Shown: piece by piece, positions 32,820 to 42,235 of the stretch
Layout of the letters: each line of letters starts with the position of its first letter
How positions within the stretch are numbered: position 1 is the stretch's first letter
Origin: Peribacillus sp. Bi96
GTDB taxonomy: Bacteria; Bacillota; Bacilli; Bacillales; DSM-1321
Direction of reading: 5' to 3'
Assembly (NCBI RefSeq): GCF_918698115.1
Contig: NZ_CAKKLV010000010.1
Location: 62,001-126,000 of the forward strand
Length of the DNA stretch: 64,000 bases
The notes under the pieces: model-generated
What the model was told of the DNA's origin: nothing
Databases searched by the model: none
What the model saw: only the letters and a program-made list of their open reading frames with translations
Position numbers and translations under genes: made by a program

Positions 32820-33239
32820 TTATCCTTTTTGATCATCCTTCATGTAATACGCATTTTTTTTATTATTTTCTCGCATGTTACTTAGGCGCTTTCCCTCATT
32901 TTCATATGCCTGCAAATCCATAACGAGGGAATCGCTGCATTTGCCGCATAACTTTCCGCTCTTGATGTGAGTGCCGCATTTTTCACAAGGAATGCCTAAA
33001 TTGGGGAAATGCGCAATCCTCAGCTTACCTGTTCTCACAAATTTTATAATCAAATTTTCTTCCACGCCTGTGTCCTTGACCACTTGTATCATGGACGCCG
33101 TTCTATTAACTTTCTTGCGAATATATGCATAAACTTTATCATATTGGGCTTCCTCTTCTTTATAACAGGCATCGCAAACATCACGGAATTTCGTCATAAC
33201 GAATAATGAATGACAATTTGGACAATTGAATACTTCCAT
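32820..33239 (-). CDS. yvyF: YvyF, flagellar-operon zinc-ribbon protein
   Basis: A 139-aa protein with two zinc-binding sections: CPNCH...CDACY at the N-terminus and CEKCG...CGKCS at about 95-112, joined by a helical DNA- or RNA-binding-like part (KKVNRTASMIQVVKDTGVEENLIIKFVRTGKLRI). It belongs to the conserved YvyF family found between comFC and flgM in bacilli; the molecular role is not established. Confidence 0.9.
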   Translation of the reverse strand: MEVFNCPNCHSLFVMTKFRDVCDACYKEEEAQYDKVYAYIRKKVNRTASMIQVVKDTGVEENLIIKFVRTGKLRIAHFPNLGIPCEKCGTHIKSGKLCGKCSDSLVMDLQAYENEGKRLSNMRENNKKNAYYMKDDQKG

Positions 33240-33338
33240 TGAGGCCCCTCCTTCACCTTCACAACGATTATTCTTCAGTATTGTATATATCGAATAATAC
33301 GAGCGATACTTTAGGGAAGTTCATTAAAATAAGCTGTT

Positions 33339-34031
33339 TCACCTAGCCAGAGTAATGGAAGATACGCCTTTCGCCCCAGCTGTCATTAATGCCTTGGCAG
33401 CGTGCCTGAGGGTCGTGCCCGTCGTATAAATGTCATCGATGATCAGAATGGATTTATGCTGCAGCAAATCCGATTGTGTGACCTGAAAAACCTGCGGTAA
33501 TGCCATCCTCTCTCGACGTGATTTTTTTGATTGTTTTTCCGTATGGATCCGCGTTAAGACATCAACAGTAAGCAGTCCAAGAAGATCTGCCAAAGCCTGT
33601 GCCTGGTTGAATCCACGCTCCCTAAGCCGTTCATCACTAAGCGGAATGACCGTTACCAGGTCAAACTCCATATCCTTTAGCCTATCTTTCAAAAAAGGGA
33701 CGAAAATCCCAACCAATGCATAATCGCCTCGGTACTTATATTTGGCAATAATATCTTTTAGGTATTCATTATAATGAAAAAGCGATATGTTTCTGGATAA
33801 ATAGCCTGCCCATTCCTTATTCCTTTCCCATCTTGAGCAATCCAGACAGTGGTCACCGGTGCTGTAATTCCCGTCCATCTCCCTTGAGCAGATTGAACAT
33901 GTTTCTCCGGTTATCACATGAAGCTTCCCCTCACATCTTTCACAGATTGCCTTTGCCTCAGACCGCTTGAACAGGCTCCCCCACGTCAACGCTTCTTTTA
34001 TTCCTTCATCACAAACGAGGCATCTACTCAT
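33339..34031 (-). CDS. comFC: ComFC, phosphoribosyltransferase-like competence protein
   Basis: A 230-aa ComF-family protein required for DNA uptake and natural transformation. N-terminal four-cysteine zinc module (CLVCDEG, CERCEGKL, CSICSREM, CLDCSRW), then a PRTase fold with the PRPP loop SILIIDDIYTTGTTLRHAAKAL near the C-terminus. ATG at 34031 follows AAAGGGGG and overlaps comFA by 8 bp. The comFB gene that separates comFA and comFC in B. subtilis is absent. Confidence 0.94.
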   Translation of the reverse strand: MSRCLVCDEGIKEALTWGSLFKRSEAKAICERCEGKLHVITGETCSICSREMDGNYSTGDHCLDCSRWERNKEWAGYLSRNISLFHYNEYLKDIIAKYKYRGDYALVGIFVPFLKDRLKDMEFDLVTVIPLSDERLRERGFNQAQALADLLGLLTVDVLTRIHTEKQSKKSRRERMALPQVFQVTQSDLLQHKSILIIDDIYTTGTTLRHAAKALMTAGAKGVSSITLAR

Positions 34032-35445
34032 CCAGCAGCCCCCTTTTTGAGGCAGCTTCATTCATCATTCGGATATGGTTAATCGTCTCGACCATGGCTT
34101 TACTTTTACCATAATGAAAAAAGGTAATCGTCCCTGTAGGGTGAATTTTGCTTCTCCCTACACGGCCTGCAATCTGAACGAGGGCACTATCTGTAAAAAC
34201 GTCATGCTCAGCACCAATCACGGCTACTTCCAACCGTTCAATCGTGACGCCTCGTTCCAGGATGGTCGTGGTCAATAATCCTGGAACCTCGCCATTCCTT
34301 AATGCCATGACTCTTTCTTTTCGATCTGGGTGTTGTGAGTGAACGAAATTCAATTTAGGGGATAGCATTTGAAACAGCGGAATGACCTGCTCCATCACTT
34401 GAATGCTTGGAAAAAACAATAAGAAGGGGATATTCTGCTGTAGGCGTTCACTCACCCACCTGTTAATTACCGGTGGAATCTTTTTCTTAAGAAATTGTTT
34501 TTGCCAGTTACCGCACCACTTCATTTCAGGGACAGGGATCGGCTGACGATGGTAGCGGGCTGGGATTGTCACAGCTTCCAATTTGCCGTTTCGGTATAAT
34601 CGTTGCATACGTTTCGAAGGTGTTGCGGTCAAGTAGATGGTTGCGGCCGAAAACTTTTTCGATTTATTAACCGCATAATGGAGCGAATCATCCGCCGTGT
34701 AGGGAAACGCATCGACTTCATCGACAATGATGACATCAAAGGCTTCTATAAAGCGGAAAAGCTGATGGGTCGTGGAAACTGTAAGCGGCGAAAACCCATG
34801 GCGATCAGCACTGCCGCCATATAAGGATGAGACATCAATGGAGGGAAAAGCCTTTTTTAACCTTGGTGAGAGTTCGAGAACGACATCCGTCCTTGGTGTT
34901 GCTAAACAGATTCGTTTCCCAGCAAGTAAGGCTGCCTCAATGGCTGCAAATAGGACCTCCGTCTTACCGGCACCACATACAGCCCAAACCAGAAATTCAC
35001 TTTCCCCGCTTACCGCATCAACGACACAGTGCGAGGCCGTTTGCTGCCCTGCAGATAGAGTGCCATCCCAACTCATCAACTTATCAGGAATGGCAAACTG
35101 CAAACAGGGACCAGTCCACCTATATAACTTTGCACATTCACTGACCCGTCCCATCATGATGCATGAGCGGCAGTAAGTACAATCCCGATTGCATATCCTG
35201 CACGGGAAGGTATAAAACAAGGCTGGATCTCTGTTACCGCAGCGCACACAGTTAAAACGACCATTTTCTGATTGCACGCCGTACGTTTCCGAAACATACC
35301 CATTTTTGAGATGCTCGGCGATGAGTTCTTGGGAAAAAGGAATTTCGAAGGCCAAAAGATGTCTTCCTGAGAGATGATTTTGAAGTTCCGAGGAAAAAGG
35401 GGGAGAAATGATCATTTGTTCCAAACTGTAACCTTCTTTCTTCAT
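34024..35445 (-). CDS. comFA: ComFA, ATP-dependent DNA translocase of competence
   Basis: A 473-aa superfamily-2 helicase-like ATPase that helps pull single-stranded DNA into the cell. It has an N-terminal zinc module (CVRCGNRD, CRICNRDCTYCRSC), Walker A in CGAGKTEV (near 165), DEVDAFP box (near 245), TATPSKRM and the C-terminal motif VQIAGRVGRS (near 440). Length is close to the B. subtilis protein. Operon with comFC by overlap. ComK boxes were not convincing in the upstream 100 bp. Confidence 0.95.
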   Translation of the reverse strand: MKKEGYSLEQMIISPPFSSELQNHLSGRHLLAFEIPFSQELIAEHLKNGYVSETYGVQSENGRFNCVRCGNRDPALFYTFPCRICNRDCTYCRSCIMMGRVSECAKLYRWTGPCLQFAIPDKLMSWDGTLSAGQQTASHCVVDAVSGESEFLVWAVCGAGKTEVLFAAIEAALLAGKRICLATPRTDVVLELSPRLKKAFPSIDVSSLYGGSADRHGFSPLTVSTTHQLFRFIEAFDVIIVDEVDAFPYTADDSLHYAVNKSKKFSAATIYLTATPSKRMQRLYRNGKLEAVTIPARYHRQPIPVPEMKWCGNWQKQFLKKKIPPVINRWVSERLQQNIPFLLFFPSIQVMEQVIPLFQMLSPKLNFVHSQHPDRKERVMALRNGEVPGLLTTTILERGVTIERLEVAVIGAEHDVFTDSALVQIAGRVGRSKIHPTGTITFFHYGKSKAMVETINHIRMMNEAASKRGLLDE

Positions 35446-35509
35446 AAATTACACTTCTCCAATATTATTCGCTTTTTACACTCAAATCCCTTTTCCCTCT
35501 TTGCTCCAC

Positions 35510-35540
35510 AAAAAAAAGCCTTCCCCATTTTCGAGGAAGG
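35510..35540 (-). terminator. Intrinsic terminator of degV
   Basis: Minus-strand CCTTCC-N9-GGGAAGG stem followed by a run of T residues; placed 10 bp after degV. Confidence 0.8.
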
Positions 35541-35550
35541 ACGTCTCTGC

Positions 35551-36393
35551 TTATATTTTATACCAACCCATCCCCATCGAGCCTTCGCCCAGATGGGTTC
35601 CGATTACTGGACCGAAATAGCTGATGTCGAATTCGACATTCGGGAACCGTGCTTCAAGTTCGGTTTTCCAGTCTTTAGCTTCACTCTCACGCTTTGCATG
35701 AATAATGACGGCTTTATACTTCTCCCCGCTTGCCGCATCATCCCCAAGTGAATCAGCAATCCGTTTCATTGCTTTTTTTCTGGTGCGGATTTTTTCGAAC
35801 GGGACGATGACTTTATCGACAAAATGGAGAACCGGCTTCACTTGAAGCAGACTGCCAATCAATGCTTGGGCACTGCTTAAGCGTCCACCTCGCTGTAGAT
35901 GGGATAGGTCATCTACCATGAAGTATGCCCTGACGGACGGTTTCATTTCCTCGAGCCTGGCCATGATCTCTCCTGCACCCTGTCCATCAAGTGCCATCTT
36001 AGCAGCCTCGATCACATAAAACCCTTGGACCATGCAGCTGATTTCCGAGTCAAAGGCATGAACCTTGATTCCTTCAACCATTTCTCCTGCCGATACCGCA
36101 CCTTGATACGTACCACTGATGCCACTCGATAAATGAATCGAAATGACATCATCATATTCTTTTTGCAGCTCCTCGAACTTCTCGACAAACAGTCCGATTG
36201 GAGGCTGTGAAGTCGTAGGTAATTTATCATGCTTCTTTACTTCCTCATAAAACTCATCCGCAGCAATATCCACTTCTTCCCGGTGAGCCTCATTGGAGAA
36301 AATGACATTAAGCGGCATCATATGTATATGTAAACGTTCACGCATTTCCTTAGGTATATATGCAGTGCTATCTGTTACGACTGCGGTTTTCAT
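35551..36393 (-). CDS. degV: DegV-family fatty-acid-binding protein
   Basis: A 280-aa DegV/FakB fold protein that binds fatty acids; FakB relatives present fatty acid to the kinase FakA. It starts MKTAVVTDSTAYIP, has the TSQPPIGLF and HLSSGISGTYQGA ligand-site segments, DLSHLQRGGRLS, and ends PVIGTHLGEGSMGMGWY. ATG at 36393 fits the family start. In B. subtilis degV is adjacent to degSU as here, but no evidence links it functionally to the two-component system. Confidence 0.94.
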   Translation of the reverse strand: MKTAVVTDSTAYIPKEMRERLHIHMMPLNVIFSNEAHREEVDIAADEFYEEVKKHDKLPTTSQPPIGLFVEKFEELQKEYDDVISIHLSSGISGTYQGAVSAGEMVEGIKVHAFDSEISCMVQGFYVIEAAKMALDGQGAGEIMARLEEMKPSVRAYFMVDDLSHLQRGGRLSSAQALIGSLLQVKPVLHFVDKVIVPFEKIRTRKKAMKRIADSLGDDAASGEKYKAVIIHAKRESEAKDWKTELEARFPNVEFDISYFGPVIGTHLGEGSMGMGWYKI

Positions 36394-36523
36394 AAATAGT
36401 ACCATCCTTATAAAAATTTACTCTATATCTTATTCACCCTTTTATCTGAAAACGCCTTTATTTTCATTAAACAGTTCCTGGATTACCATAAATATGTAAA
36501 ACCAAAAGTGAGTCCGGCATGCG

Positions 36524-36571
36524 AAAAAAAAATCCGGCACTTCAGCACGTTACGGAAACTGAAGAGCCGGA
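36524..36571 (-). terminator. Intrinsic terminator of degS-degU
   Basis: Minus-strand TCCGGCTCTTCAG / CTGAAGTGCCGGA stem (one bulged pair) followed by eight T residues. Confidence 0.88.
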
Positions 36572-36588
36572 CTTATCGAAAGCTGCAA

Positions 36589-37272
36589 TTACTTCACTTC
36601 TACCCAGCCGTTTTTAATGGCTAGGACAACCGCTTGTGTACGGTCATTCACATTCATCTTCTGAAGAATGTTACTCACATGGTTCTTGACTGTCTTTTCA
36701 CTGATATATAGAGTTTCGCCGATGGCACGGTTGCTTTTTCCGTCAGCTAAAAGTTGAAGGACTTCACATTCACGTCGAGTCAATAGGTGAAGCGGCCTCC
36801 TGATTTCTATTGTATGTACGGAATCACGATCAGCGCCCTCTTCAGCTGCTAAGCGGCGATATTCTTTAACTAAATTATGGGTAACCTTCGGATGAAGGTA
36901 TGAGCCGCCTTCAGCTACTACGCGAACGGCATCGATTAACGCATCTGCGTCCATTTCTTTCAACAGGTAACCTTGTGCTCCCGTTTTCAACGCGTGCTGT
37001 ACGTAGTTCTCATCATCATGAATGGAAAGGATGATGACTTTTGTTTCAGGGTAACGGTTCACAAGCATTTTTGTTGCTTCGACCCCATTCATGGTCGGCA
37101 TGTTGATATCCATGATAACAACATCTGGTTTATGTGCTTCAACGAGATCCATAGCTTCGCTTCCGTCATCGCCCTCGGCAACAACATCAAAGGATGATTC
37201 AAAATCTAATATACGCTTAACGCCTTCACGGAAAAGCTGATGGTCATCGATAATGATGATACTAGTCTTCAA
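36589..37272 (-). CDS. degU: DegU, NarL-family response regulator
   Basis: A 227-aa response regulator controlling exoprotease, competence, motility and biofilm genes. Receiver domain 1-120 with phosphoacceptor Asp in [10 protein letters not shown] (near 56), conserved Thr/Ser in IILSIHD and Lys in LLKEMD; C-terminal LuxR-type HTH (about 160-225) with [25 protein letters not shown] and [14 protein letters not shown]. Follows degS by 47 bp. Confidence 0.97.
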   Translation of the reverse strand: MKTSIIIIDDHQLFREGVKRILDFESSFDVVAEGDDGSEAMDLVEAHKPDVVIMDINMPTMNGVEATKMLVNRYPETKVIILSIHDDENYVQHALKTGAQGYLLKEMDADALIDAVRVVAEGGSYLHPKVTHNLVKEYRRLAAEEGADRDSVHTIEIRRPLHLLTRRECEVLQLLADGKSNRAIGETLYISEKTVKNHVSNILQKMNVNDRTQAVVLAIKNGWVEVK

Positions 37273-37319
37273 CGGCTTCTTCCTCCTAGTTTCTATTTAT
37301 AATGCCTATTCTCTATAAT

Positions 37320-38462
37320 TTATAAATGATAGGGAATTTGTATAAACACCAAAGTGCCTGCGCCTGGTTGTGAATCGATCGTCATTTCACCTTCAAGCAG
37401 CTCGACTCTCTCTCTCATGCCTACCAAGCCAAAGGAACCTTCTTTTTGAATTGAAGAATCAAACCCTTTTCCATCATCTTTGACGACGACGGTCACCATC
37501 TCTTTGGAAATGGACAGTTTAACTTGAACCTGTTTTGGCTCCGCGTGCTTCAATGAATTTTGTACAGCCTCTTGAACCAGCCTGAATAAAGCGACCTCCA
37601 TATCGGAAGGAAGCCTTTTGACCTGCCCAAGATTGACGAAATTCAAATGCACGCCAGTATTATAGTCTTCGGTCGTTTGCAGGTACTTTCTGAGGGTAGG
37701 TACAAGGCCTAAATCATCCAGTGCCATAGGACGAAGATCATAGATGATTCTGCGCACTTCATATAAAGCATTTCTTACCATGACTTTTAAACTGCGGATT
37801 TCCACGATCGCTTCATCAGGACCTCTCTCCCGTTGTACACGTTCTATCAGATCTGAACGCATCATGACATTTGCCAACATTTGAGCCGGACCATCATGAA
37901 TTTCACGTGAGAGCTTTTTACGTTCCTGCTCCTGCGCTTCGATTATTTTCAAACCGAAGTCCTGTTTGCGTTTAGCCTCTTGAAGCGCTTCCCCAACAAA
38001 CTTCAGGTCCTGAGTTAAATAATTCTGTACAACCGAGATTTGCGAGACGAGATGTACGGCTTTATCGATCGTCTGCTGTAAACCCCTTAACCTTAATTCA
38101 AGTTCATCCCGGCGATTACGGAGCTCTTTCTCCAATTGCCGGTTTATTTGTAAATCGACTTGCAGCTTATGTGCCCTTTCATAAGCATCGCGCACCTGTT
38201 CTTCAGAAAAATGGTTGAAGTGCATACTGACTTCGGAAAGCCTTTTTCGAGCAAACCTGGCTTTTGAATCCAGTGCATCGCTGTCGGTTATCACAATGGC
38301 GACCCTTATTTTTACATCATCAAGCTCTTTTGTTAATGATTCAAAATCTTTGCGGCATTGTTCGCCGATATCAAAGACTTCATCCTTACTTTCACTAACA
38401 GTGCTCACCATTGTTTCTAAGATCTTGTCCAATGCTTTAGCATCAACTTTTTTTATGGACAT
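37320..38462 (-). CDS. degS: DegS, cytoplasmic sensor histidine kinase
   Basis: A 380-aa soluble kinase phosphorylating DegU. It has a DegS sensory coiled-coil N-domain (about 1-160), then a HisKA_3 phosphoacceptor His in LSREIHDGPAQMLANVMMR (near 180-195) and the HATPase domain with NSLKHA, DDGKGFD and GLVGMRERV. No TM segment is seen, as known for DegS. ATG at 38462 follows GGAGGGA; the 12-codon extension upstream has no RBS. Confidence 0.97.
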   Translation of the reverse strand: MSIKKVDAKALDKILETMVSTVSESKDEVFDIGEQCRKDFESLTKELDDVKIRVAIVITDSDALDSKARFARKRLSEVSMHFNHFSEEQVRDAYERAHKLQVDLQINRQLEKELRNRRDELELRLRGLQQTIDKAVHLVSQISVVQNYLTQDLKFVGEALQEAKRKQDFGLKIIEAQEQERKKLSREIHDGPAQMLANVMMRSDLIERVQRERGPDEAIVEIRSLKVMVRNALYEVRRIIYDLRPMALDDLGLVPTLRKYLQTTEDYNTGVHLNFVNLGQVKRLPSDMEVALFRLVQEAVQNSLKHAEPKQVQVKLSISKEMVTVVVKDDGKGFDSSIQKEGSFGLVGMRERVELLEGEMTIDSQPGAGTLVFIQIPYHL

Positions 38463-39084
38463 TAAGATCCCTCCACTTAAATCAAAAGACTTAATCATTA
38501 TTGTCTTAAAGACTATGTATATGGCAAAAGTTCATTTTCCTTTTTCATGAATGGTCAAATTTGGATGAAGTAACCTTCATGAACATATTGTACCAAAAAA
38601 AGAATAAAAATACGTTAATTTCATTACCGGATATTCACAAAATGGACATATATGGTATACATCTCGTATTCATGTCTATTATGGACAACATAATAGTCTA
38701 CTCTACCTATTAAAGGTAAACGTCCATTTCCATTATCCTAATACAAATGAACCTATTCAATCAAATGGGATATTCCGCTCATTTGATTATTATATGAAAC
38801 AGATGCATTTATTAAATGGCAAAATCCTTGAAATGAGAGGACATGAAATGGACAAGCAAGGATTTTGGCACAAAACTCAATGTTTTTCCTACAATGTTAT
38901 TCTTTTAAGCATAAATGACCAACAAATTACAATAACAAACAATAGAACTTATTATAACACGTACAAATTTTTCTTATATTAAAGTTTCTTTACACATACT
39001 ACATAAAAATGACTGATCATTGCCACATTTTCCTCAAAGCTTTATAATGAATCAACTAATAGGAAGTACGAAGGTGGAATAGTA
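38463..39084. other. Divergent degS / yvyE intergenic region
   Basis: About 620 bp of AT-rich sequence without a convincing gene. A 9-bp perfect inverted repeat AATCAAATG-N12-CATTTGATT lies at 38759-38788. A 62-codon frame at 38794-38982 has no RBS and an unlikely composition, so I leave it out. Promoters for degS (leftward) and yvyE (rightward) must lie here but are not placed. Confidence 0.6.
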
Positions 39085-39720
39085 ATGCTTACTCAATATT
39101 TAACGGTGACAGGTCGCGGGGAACATGAAATCGTCATTGAAAAGTCCCGTTTTATTTCCCACATCGCCCGTGTCGAAACAGAAGAAGCCGCCCAGGCCTT
39201 TATCCAGGAGATCAAGAAAAAGCACAAAGACGCCACACATAATTGTTCAGCCTATATGATTGGGGAACAAAACCAAGTCCAAAAGGCCCTCGATGACGGA
39301 GAGCCAAGCGGTACTGCAGGCGTCCCTATCCTTGAGGTTCTTAAGAAAAAAGAACTAAAAGACACCGCAGTTGTGGTCACACGGTATTTTGGGGGTATCA
39401 AACTTGGTGCTGGCGGCCTCATTCGTGCTTATAGTAAAGCGACTTCAGAAGGAATAGATACTACAGGTGTAGTCATTAGAAAATTAATGAGGGTCATTTC
39501 GACAACTGTCGACTATACTTGGCTTGGAAAATTGGAAAACGAATTGCGGTCTTCCGTTTATCAAATAAAGGAAATTATGTACCTTGATCAGGTCAACATC
39601 CTTGTATATGTGGAGGAAACACAAAAAGAAGCATATACCGCCTGGATGACAGAGCTGACAAACGGTCAAGGCATTATTACCGAAGGGGAAATGCTATATT
39701 TAGAGCAGGCATTCTCCTGA
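39085..39720 (+). CDS. yvyE: YvyE, YigZ/IMPACT-family protein
   Basis: A 211-aa UPF0029 (IMPACT) domain protein. The N-terminal domain carries EKSRFISHIARVETEEAAQAFI, HNCSAYMIGE, DDGEPSGTAGVPILEVLKKKEL and VTRYFGGIKLGAGGLIRAYSKA, the family signature; a C-terminal DUF1949 ferredoxin-like domain follows (about 140-205). Molecular role unclear; related to translation-associated regulators. GAAGGTGG precedes the ATG. Same place between degS and the tag region as in B. subtilis. Confidence 0.93.
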   Translation: MLTQYLTVTGRGEHEIVIEKSRFISHIARVETEEAAQAFIQEIKKKHKDATHNCSAYMIGEQNQVQKALDDGEPSGTAGVPILEVLKKKELKDTAVVVTRYFGGIKLGAGGLIRAYSKATSEGIDTTGVVIRKLMRVISTTVDYTWLGKLENELRSSVYQIKEIMYLDQVNILVYVEETQKEAYTAWMTELTNGQGIITEGEMLYLEQAFS

Positions 39721-39898
39721 TTTTCTCCTGCATATATTTCCTTTTTTATGCTGTAATATAATTGAAAAGAAATATTTATTTTACGAAATTATTAAATCAT
39801 TGTAAAATTAAGAGAAATATATGACGAAATATAAACTGTAGGATTCGAAAAATAGCGATTTATGTCTGAAGTTCGCTATTTAAAAGGAGAAGAAAAAG

Positions 39899-40924
39899 AT
39901 GTCTACTACTAGGCGTGTCTATAAAATTAAGAAAACAAGGAAAAAAAGACGAAAGAGGCTCTGGTTACTCCTTGTTCCACTGCTGGTACTTGGTCTAGGA
40001 GCTACTACGTATGCTGCAACTCTATATATGAAAGCCCAAAATGTATTCAATGATTCCTATGACCCTGTGGAAGCTTCAGCTAAGAGAAGTGAAACGGTCG
40101 ACCCGCTCGAAGATAATTTCTCCATTCTTTTCATAGGAATTGATGATAGTGATGAACGTGACTATAAAGGAAACTCACGCTCGGATGCTTTAATGTTGGC
40201 AACATTCAATAAAGATCAGAAATCTATTAAACTTTTAAGCATTCCACGTGACTCTTATGTGTATGTGCCAGCCAAAGGCGTAACCACGAAAATCAACGCC
40301 GCCCATGCGGCCGGTGGACCAAAAGCCACAATGGACACCGTAGAGGAACTTTTCGATGTCCCTGTCGATTACTATGTCCGCATGAACTTTAATGCTTTCA
40401 TTGATGTCGTCGATTCATTGGATGGAATCGAAGTCGACGTACCCTATGAAATGAATGAAATCGATTCACATGACAAAAAGAATGCCATCCATCTCGAAAA
40501 AGGATTACAGACTGTCGACGGTGAAGAAGCATTAGCCTTTGCACGAACTCGTAAGAAGGACAGTGATATTCAACGTGGTGAGCGTCAACAGGAAGTCCTT
40601 AAAGCCATTATTGCCAAAGCAACATCTGCTGGATCTTTAACGAAATATACAGACGTAATGGAAGCTGTCGGTGACAATATGACAACGAACCTTCAATTCT
40701 CACAAATTAAAGGGTTCATAAAATATGTGACTACCGATAACGGCCTAAATCTTGAAACAATCAAACTTGAAGGTCAGGATTCCACCATAAACGGAACCTA
40801 TTATTATCAGTTGAATGAAACATCAGTAGCGAATACTAAGCTACTGCTTCAATCCCACTTAAACTTGGGACCTAAAGACGTTACGAATCAAACTGAAGCC
40901 GTTCAATCAAAAGTAGAAGAATAA
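39899..40924 (+). CDS. LytR-CpsA-Psr (LCP) family transferase 1
   Basis: A 341-aa membrane-anchored LCP enzyme (TagU/LytR class), which attaches undecaprenyl-linked wall teichoic acid or polysaccharide to peptidoglycan. Very basic N-terminus (KKTRKKRRKRLW), one TM helix (about 21-42), then the extracellular LCP domain with the Asp/Arg lipid-phosphate site: FIGIDDSDERDYKGNSRSDALM, SIPRDSYVYVP, KINAAHAAGG, ALAFARTRKKDSDIQRGERQQEVL. AAAGGAGAAG precedes ATG. Strong terminator after it. Likely partner of tagO and the tag genes nearby. Confidence 0.93.
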   Translation: MSTTRRVYKIKKTRKKRRKRLWLLLVPLLVLGLGATTYAATLYMKAQNVFNDSYDPVEASAKRSETVDPLEDNFSILFIGIDDSDERDYKGNSRSDALMLATFNKDQKSIKLLSIPRDSYVYVPAKGVTTKINAAHAAGGPKATMDTVEELFDVPVDYYVRMNFNAFIDVVDSLDGIEVDVPYEMNEIDSHDKKNAIHLEKGLQTVDGEEALAFARTRKKDSDIQRGERQQEVLKAIIAKATSAGSLTKYTDVMEAVGDNMTTNLQFSQIKGFIKYVTTDNGLNLETIKLEGQDSTINGTYYYQLNETSVANTKLLLQSHLNLGPKDVTNQTEAVQSKVEE

Positions 40925-40928
40925 AGTG

Positions 40929-40960
40929 AAAACCCCACTCCCCAAAGTGGGGTTTTCTTT
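40929..40960 (+). terminator. Intrinsic terminator of LCP gene 1
   Basis: AAACCCCACT-N7-AGTGGGGTTT stem and T-run immediately after the stop codon. Confidence 0.88.
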
Positions 40961-41028
40961 ATTCCTGATGATCCTGGCTACTTGCCTTTCTATCCCACCG
41001 GGGGATGAACTCCCTCACCTCCAAAACA

Positions 41029-41063
41029 AAAAAGCCTCCAACCATATCTGGTTGGAGGCTTTC
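41029..41063. terminator. Intrinsic terminator of tagO (minus strand)
   Basis: AAGCCTCCAACCA / TGGTTGGAGGCTT 13-bp stem; the minus-strand T-run follows it directly, 45 bp after the tagO stop. Confidence 0.85.
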
Positions 41064-41106
41064 CTATCTTTCAATACACGAATCTAGTAATCTATTTGCA
41101 AAGCAA

Positions 41107-42156
41107 TCATGGTTTGTTTTTAAAATTGAGCATCTTCAGAAGCGGCTGGTAATTTGAATTGACCAAGCCAATTTTCTCCACAAAAATCTCTATGATCAAA
41201 AGGAGACCCGTTACAAGGATCAAAGCTCCCCACATCGTTGCAAATGAAAAGATTATCGCAGCTAAGCCAAAGCAGGCAGCTAAAGCATAGATGAGCAAGA
41301 CAGTCTGCTTATGAGTGAAGCCCAAATTTATTAAACAGTGATGTAAATGGGATTTATCAGCAGCTGAAATCGGCTGTTTATTGACGACCCTGCGGATAAT
41401 CGCAAAAAATGTGTCTGAAATGGGAACACCCAAAATGATGATTGGCACGATCAAGGAAATCATCGTAACGTTTTTAAATCCTAGCAGGGAAAGAACAGCA
41501 ATGATGTATCCTAAAAATAGGGCACCTGTATCTCCCATGAAAATCTTTGCAGGGTGAAAATTGTACTTCAAAAAGCCAAGAGTGCTTCCAATCACGATTA
41601 ATGCAACCATAGCAACGAATAAATCCCCTTTTATAAGGGCCATTGTTGCAATTGTCACTAATGCGATTGTCGAGACACCGCCTGCAAGACCATCAAGTCC
41701 ATCTATTAGGTTGATGGCATTAATGATACTGACAATCCATAATATAGTGATCGGCGTACTTAAAATACCAAATTCAAGTGTATCGGTAATGAACGGCAAA
41801 TTGATGAATTCCACTTCTAATCCGCCCCATAATACGATAATGAGGGCAGCTAAAATCTGGCCCAGGAATTTGGGTGCAGCTCTTAATTCATAAATATCAT
41901 CAGCTATCCCGATCAATATAATCACAAGCGCGCCCACTAGAAGGGGCAATTGTTCCCACAAATCATTCGTAAAAAGTAGGAAGGTAATGAAAAAACTCAA
42001 AAATATCGCTAAACCGCCCATGCGCGGCATAATTTTACTATGCACTTTTCGCTCATTCGGTTTATCGGTAGCTCCTAATTTAAAGGCCAATTTTCCGACA
42101 AAAGGAGTCAAAAAAATGGATAATAAAAAGGATACCAATAAGGCCCCTATTAACAT
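41107..42156 (-). CDS. tagO: TagO, undecaprenyl-phosphate GlcNAc-1-phosphate transferase
   Basis: A 349-aa polytopic MraY/WecA-family enzyme that starts wall teichoic acid synthesis by linking GlcNAc-1-P to undecaprenyl phosphate. About ten to eleven TM helices; catalytic motifs: GGLAIFLSF near the N-terminus, the Asp-rich IADDIYELRAAPKFLGQ, NAINLIDGLDGLAGG, FMGDTGALFLG and the His-rich KSHLHHCLINLG. ATG at 42156 preceded by GAGGTGG is preferred over ATG at 42171, which lacks an RBS. Last gene of a leftward tagA-GT4-tagO unit. Confidence 0.95.
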   Translation of the reverse strand: MLIGALLVSFLLSIFLTPFVGKLAFKLGATDKPNERKVHSKIMPRMGGLAIFLSFFITFLLFTNDLWEQLPLLVGALVIILIGIADDIYELRAAPKFLGQILAALIIVLWGGLEVEFINLPFITDTLEFGILSTPITILWIVSIINAINLIDGLDGLAGGVSTIALVTIATMALIKGDLFVAMVALIVIGSTLGFLKYNFHPAKIFMGDTGALFLGYIIAVLSLLGFKNVTMISLIVPIIILGVPISDTFFAIIRRVVNKQPISAADKSHLHHCLINLGFTHKQTVLLIYALAACFGLAAIIFSFATMWGALILVTGLLLIIEIFVEKIGLVNSNYQPLLKMLNFKNKP

Positions 42157-42235
42157 CAAGAACCACCTCATTTCAACTAAAAATCTTAATACCCGTAACG
42201 ATCTATAAGAAAAAACCTATATATAATTGCTTATT

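Noticed and set aside
35446..35510. ComK box (AAAA-N5-TTTT) upstream of comFA
   Set aside because: Only imperfect matches such as AAAAGGGATTTGA; not enough to call.
38794..38982. 62-codon frame after degS
   Set aside because: No ribosome binding site, unusual composition rich in Tyr, Asn and Thr, AT-rich spacer; no family resemblance.
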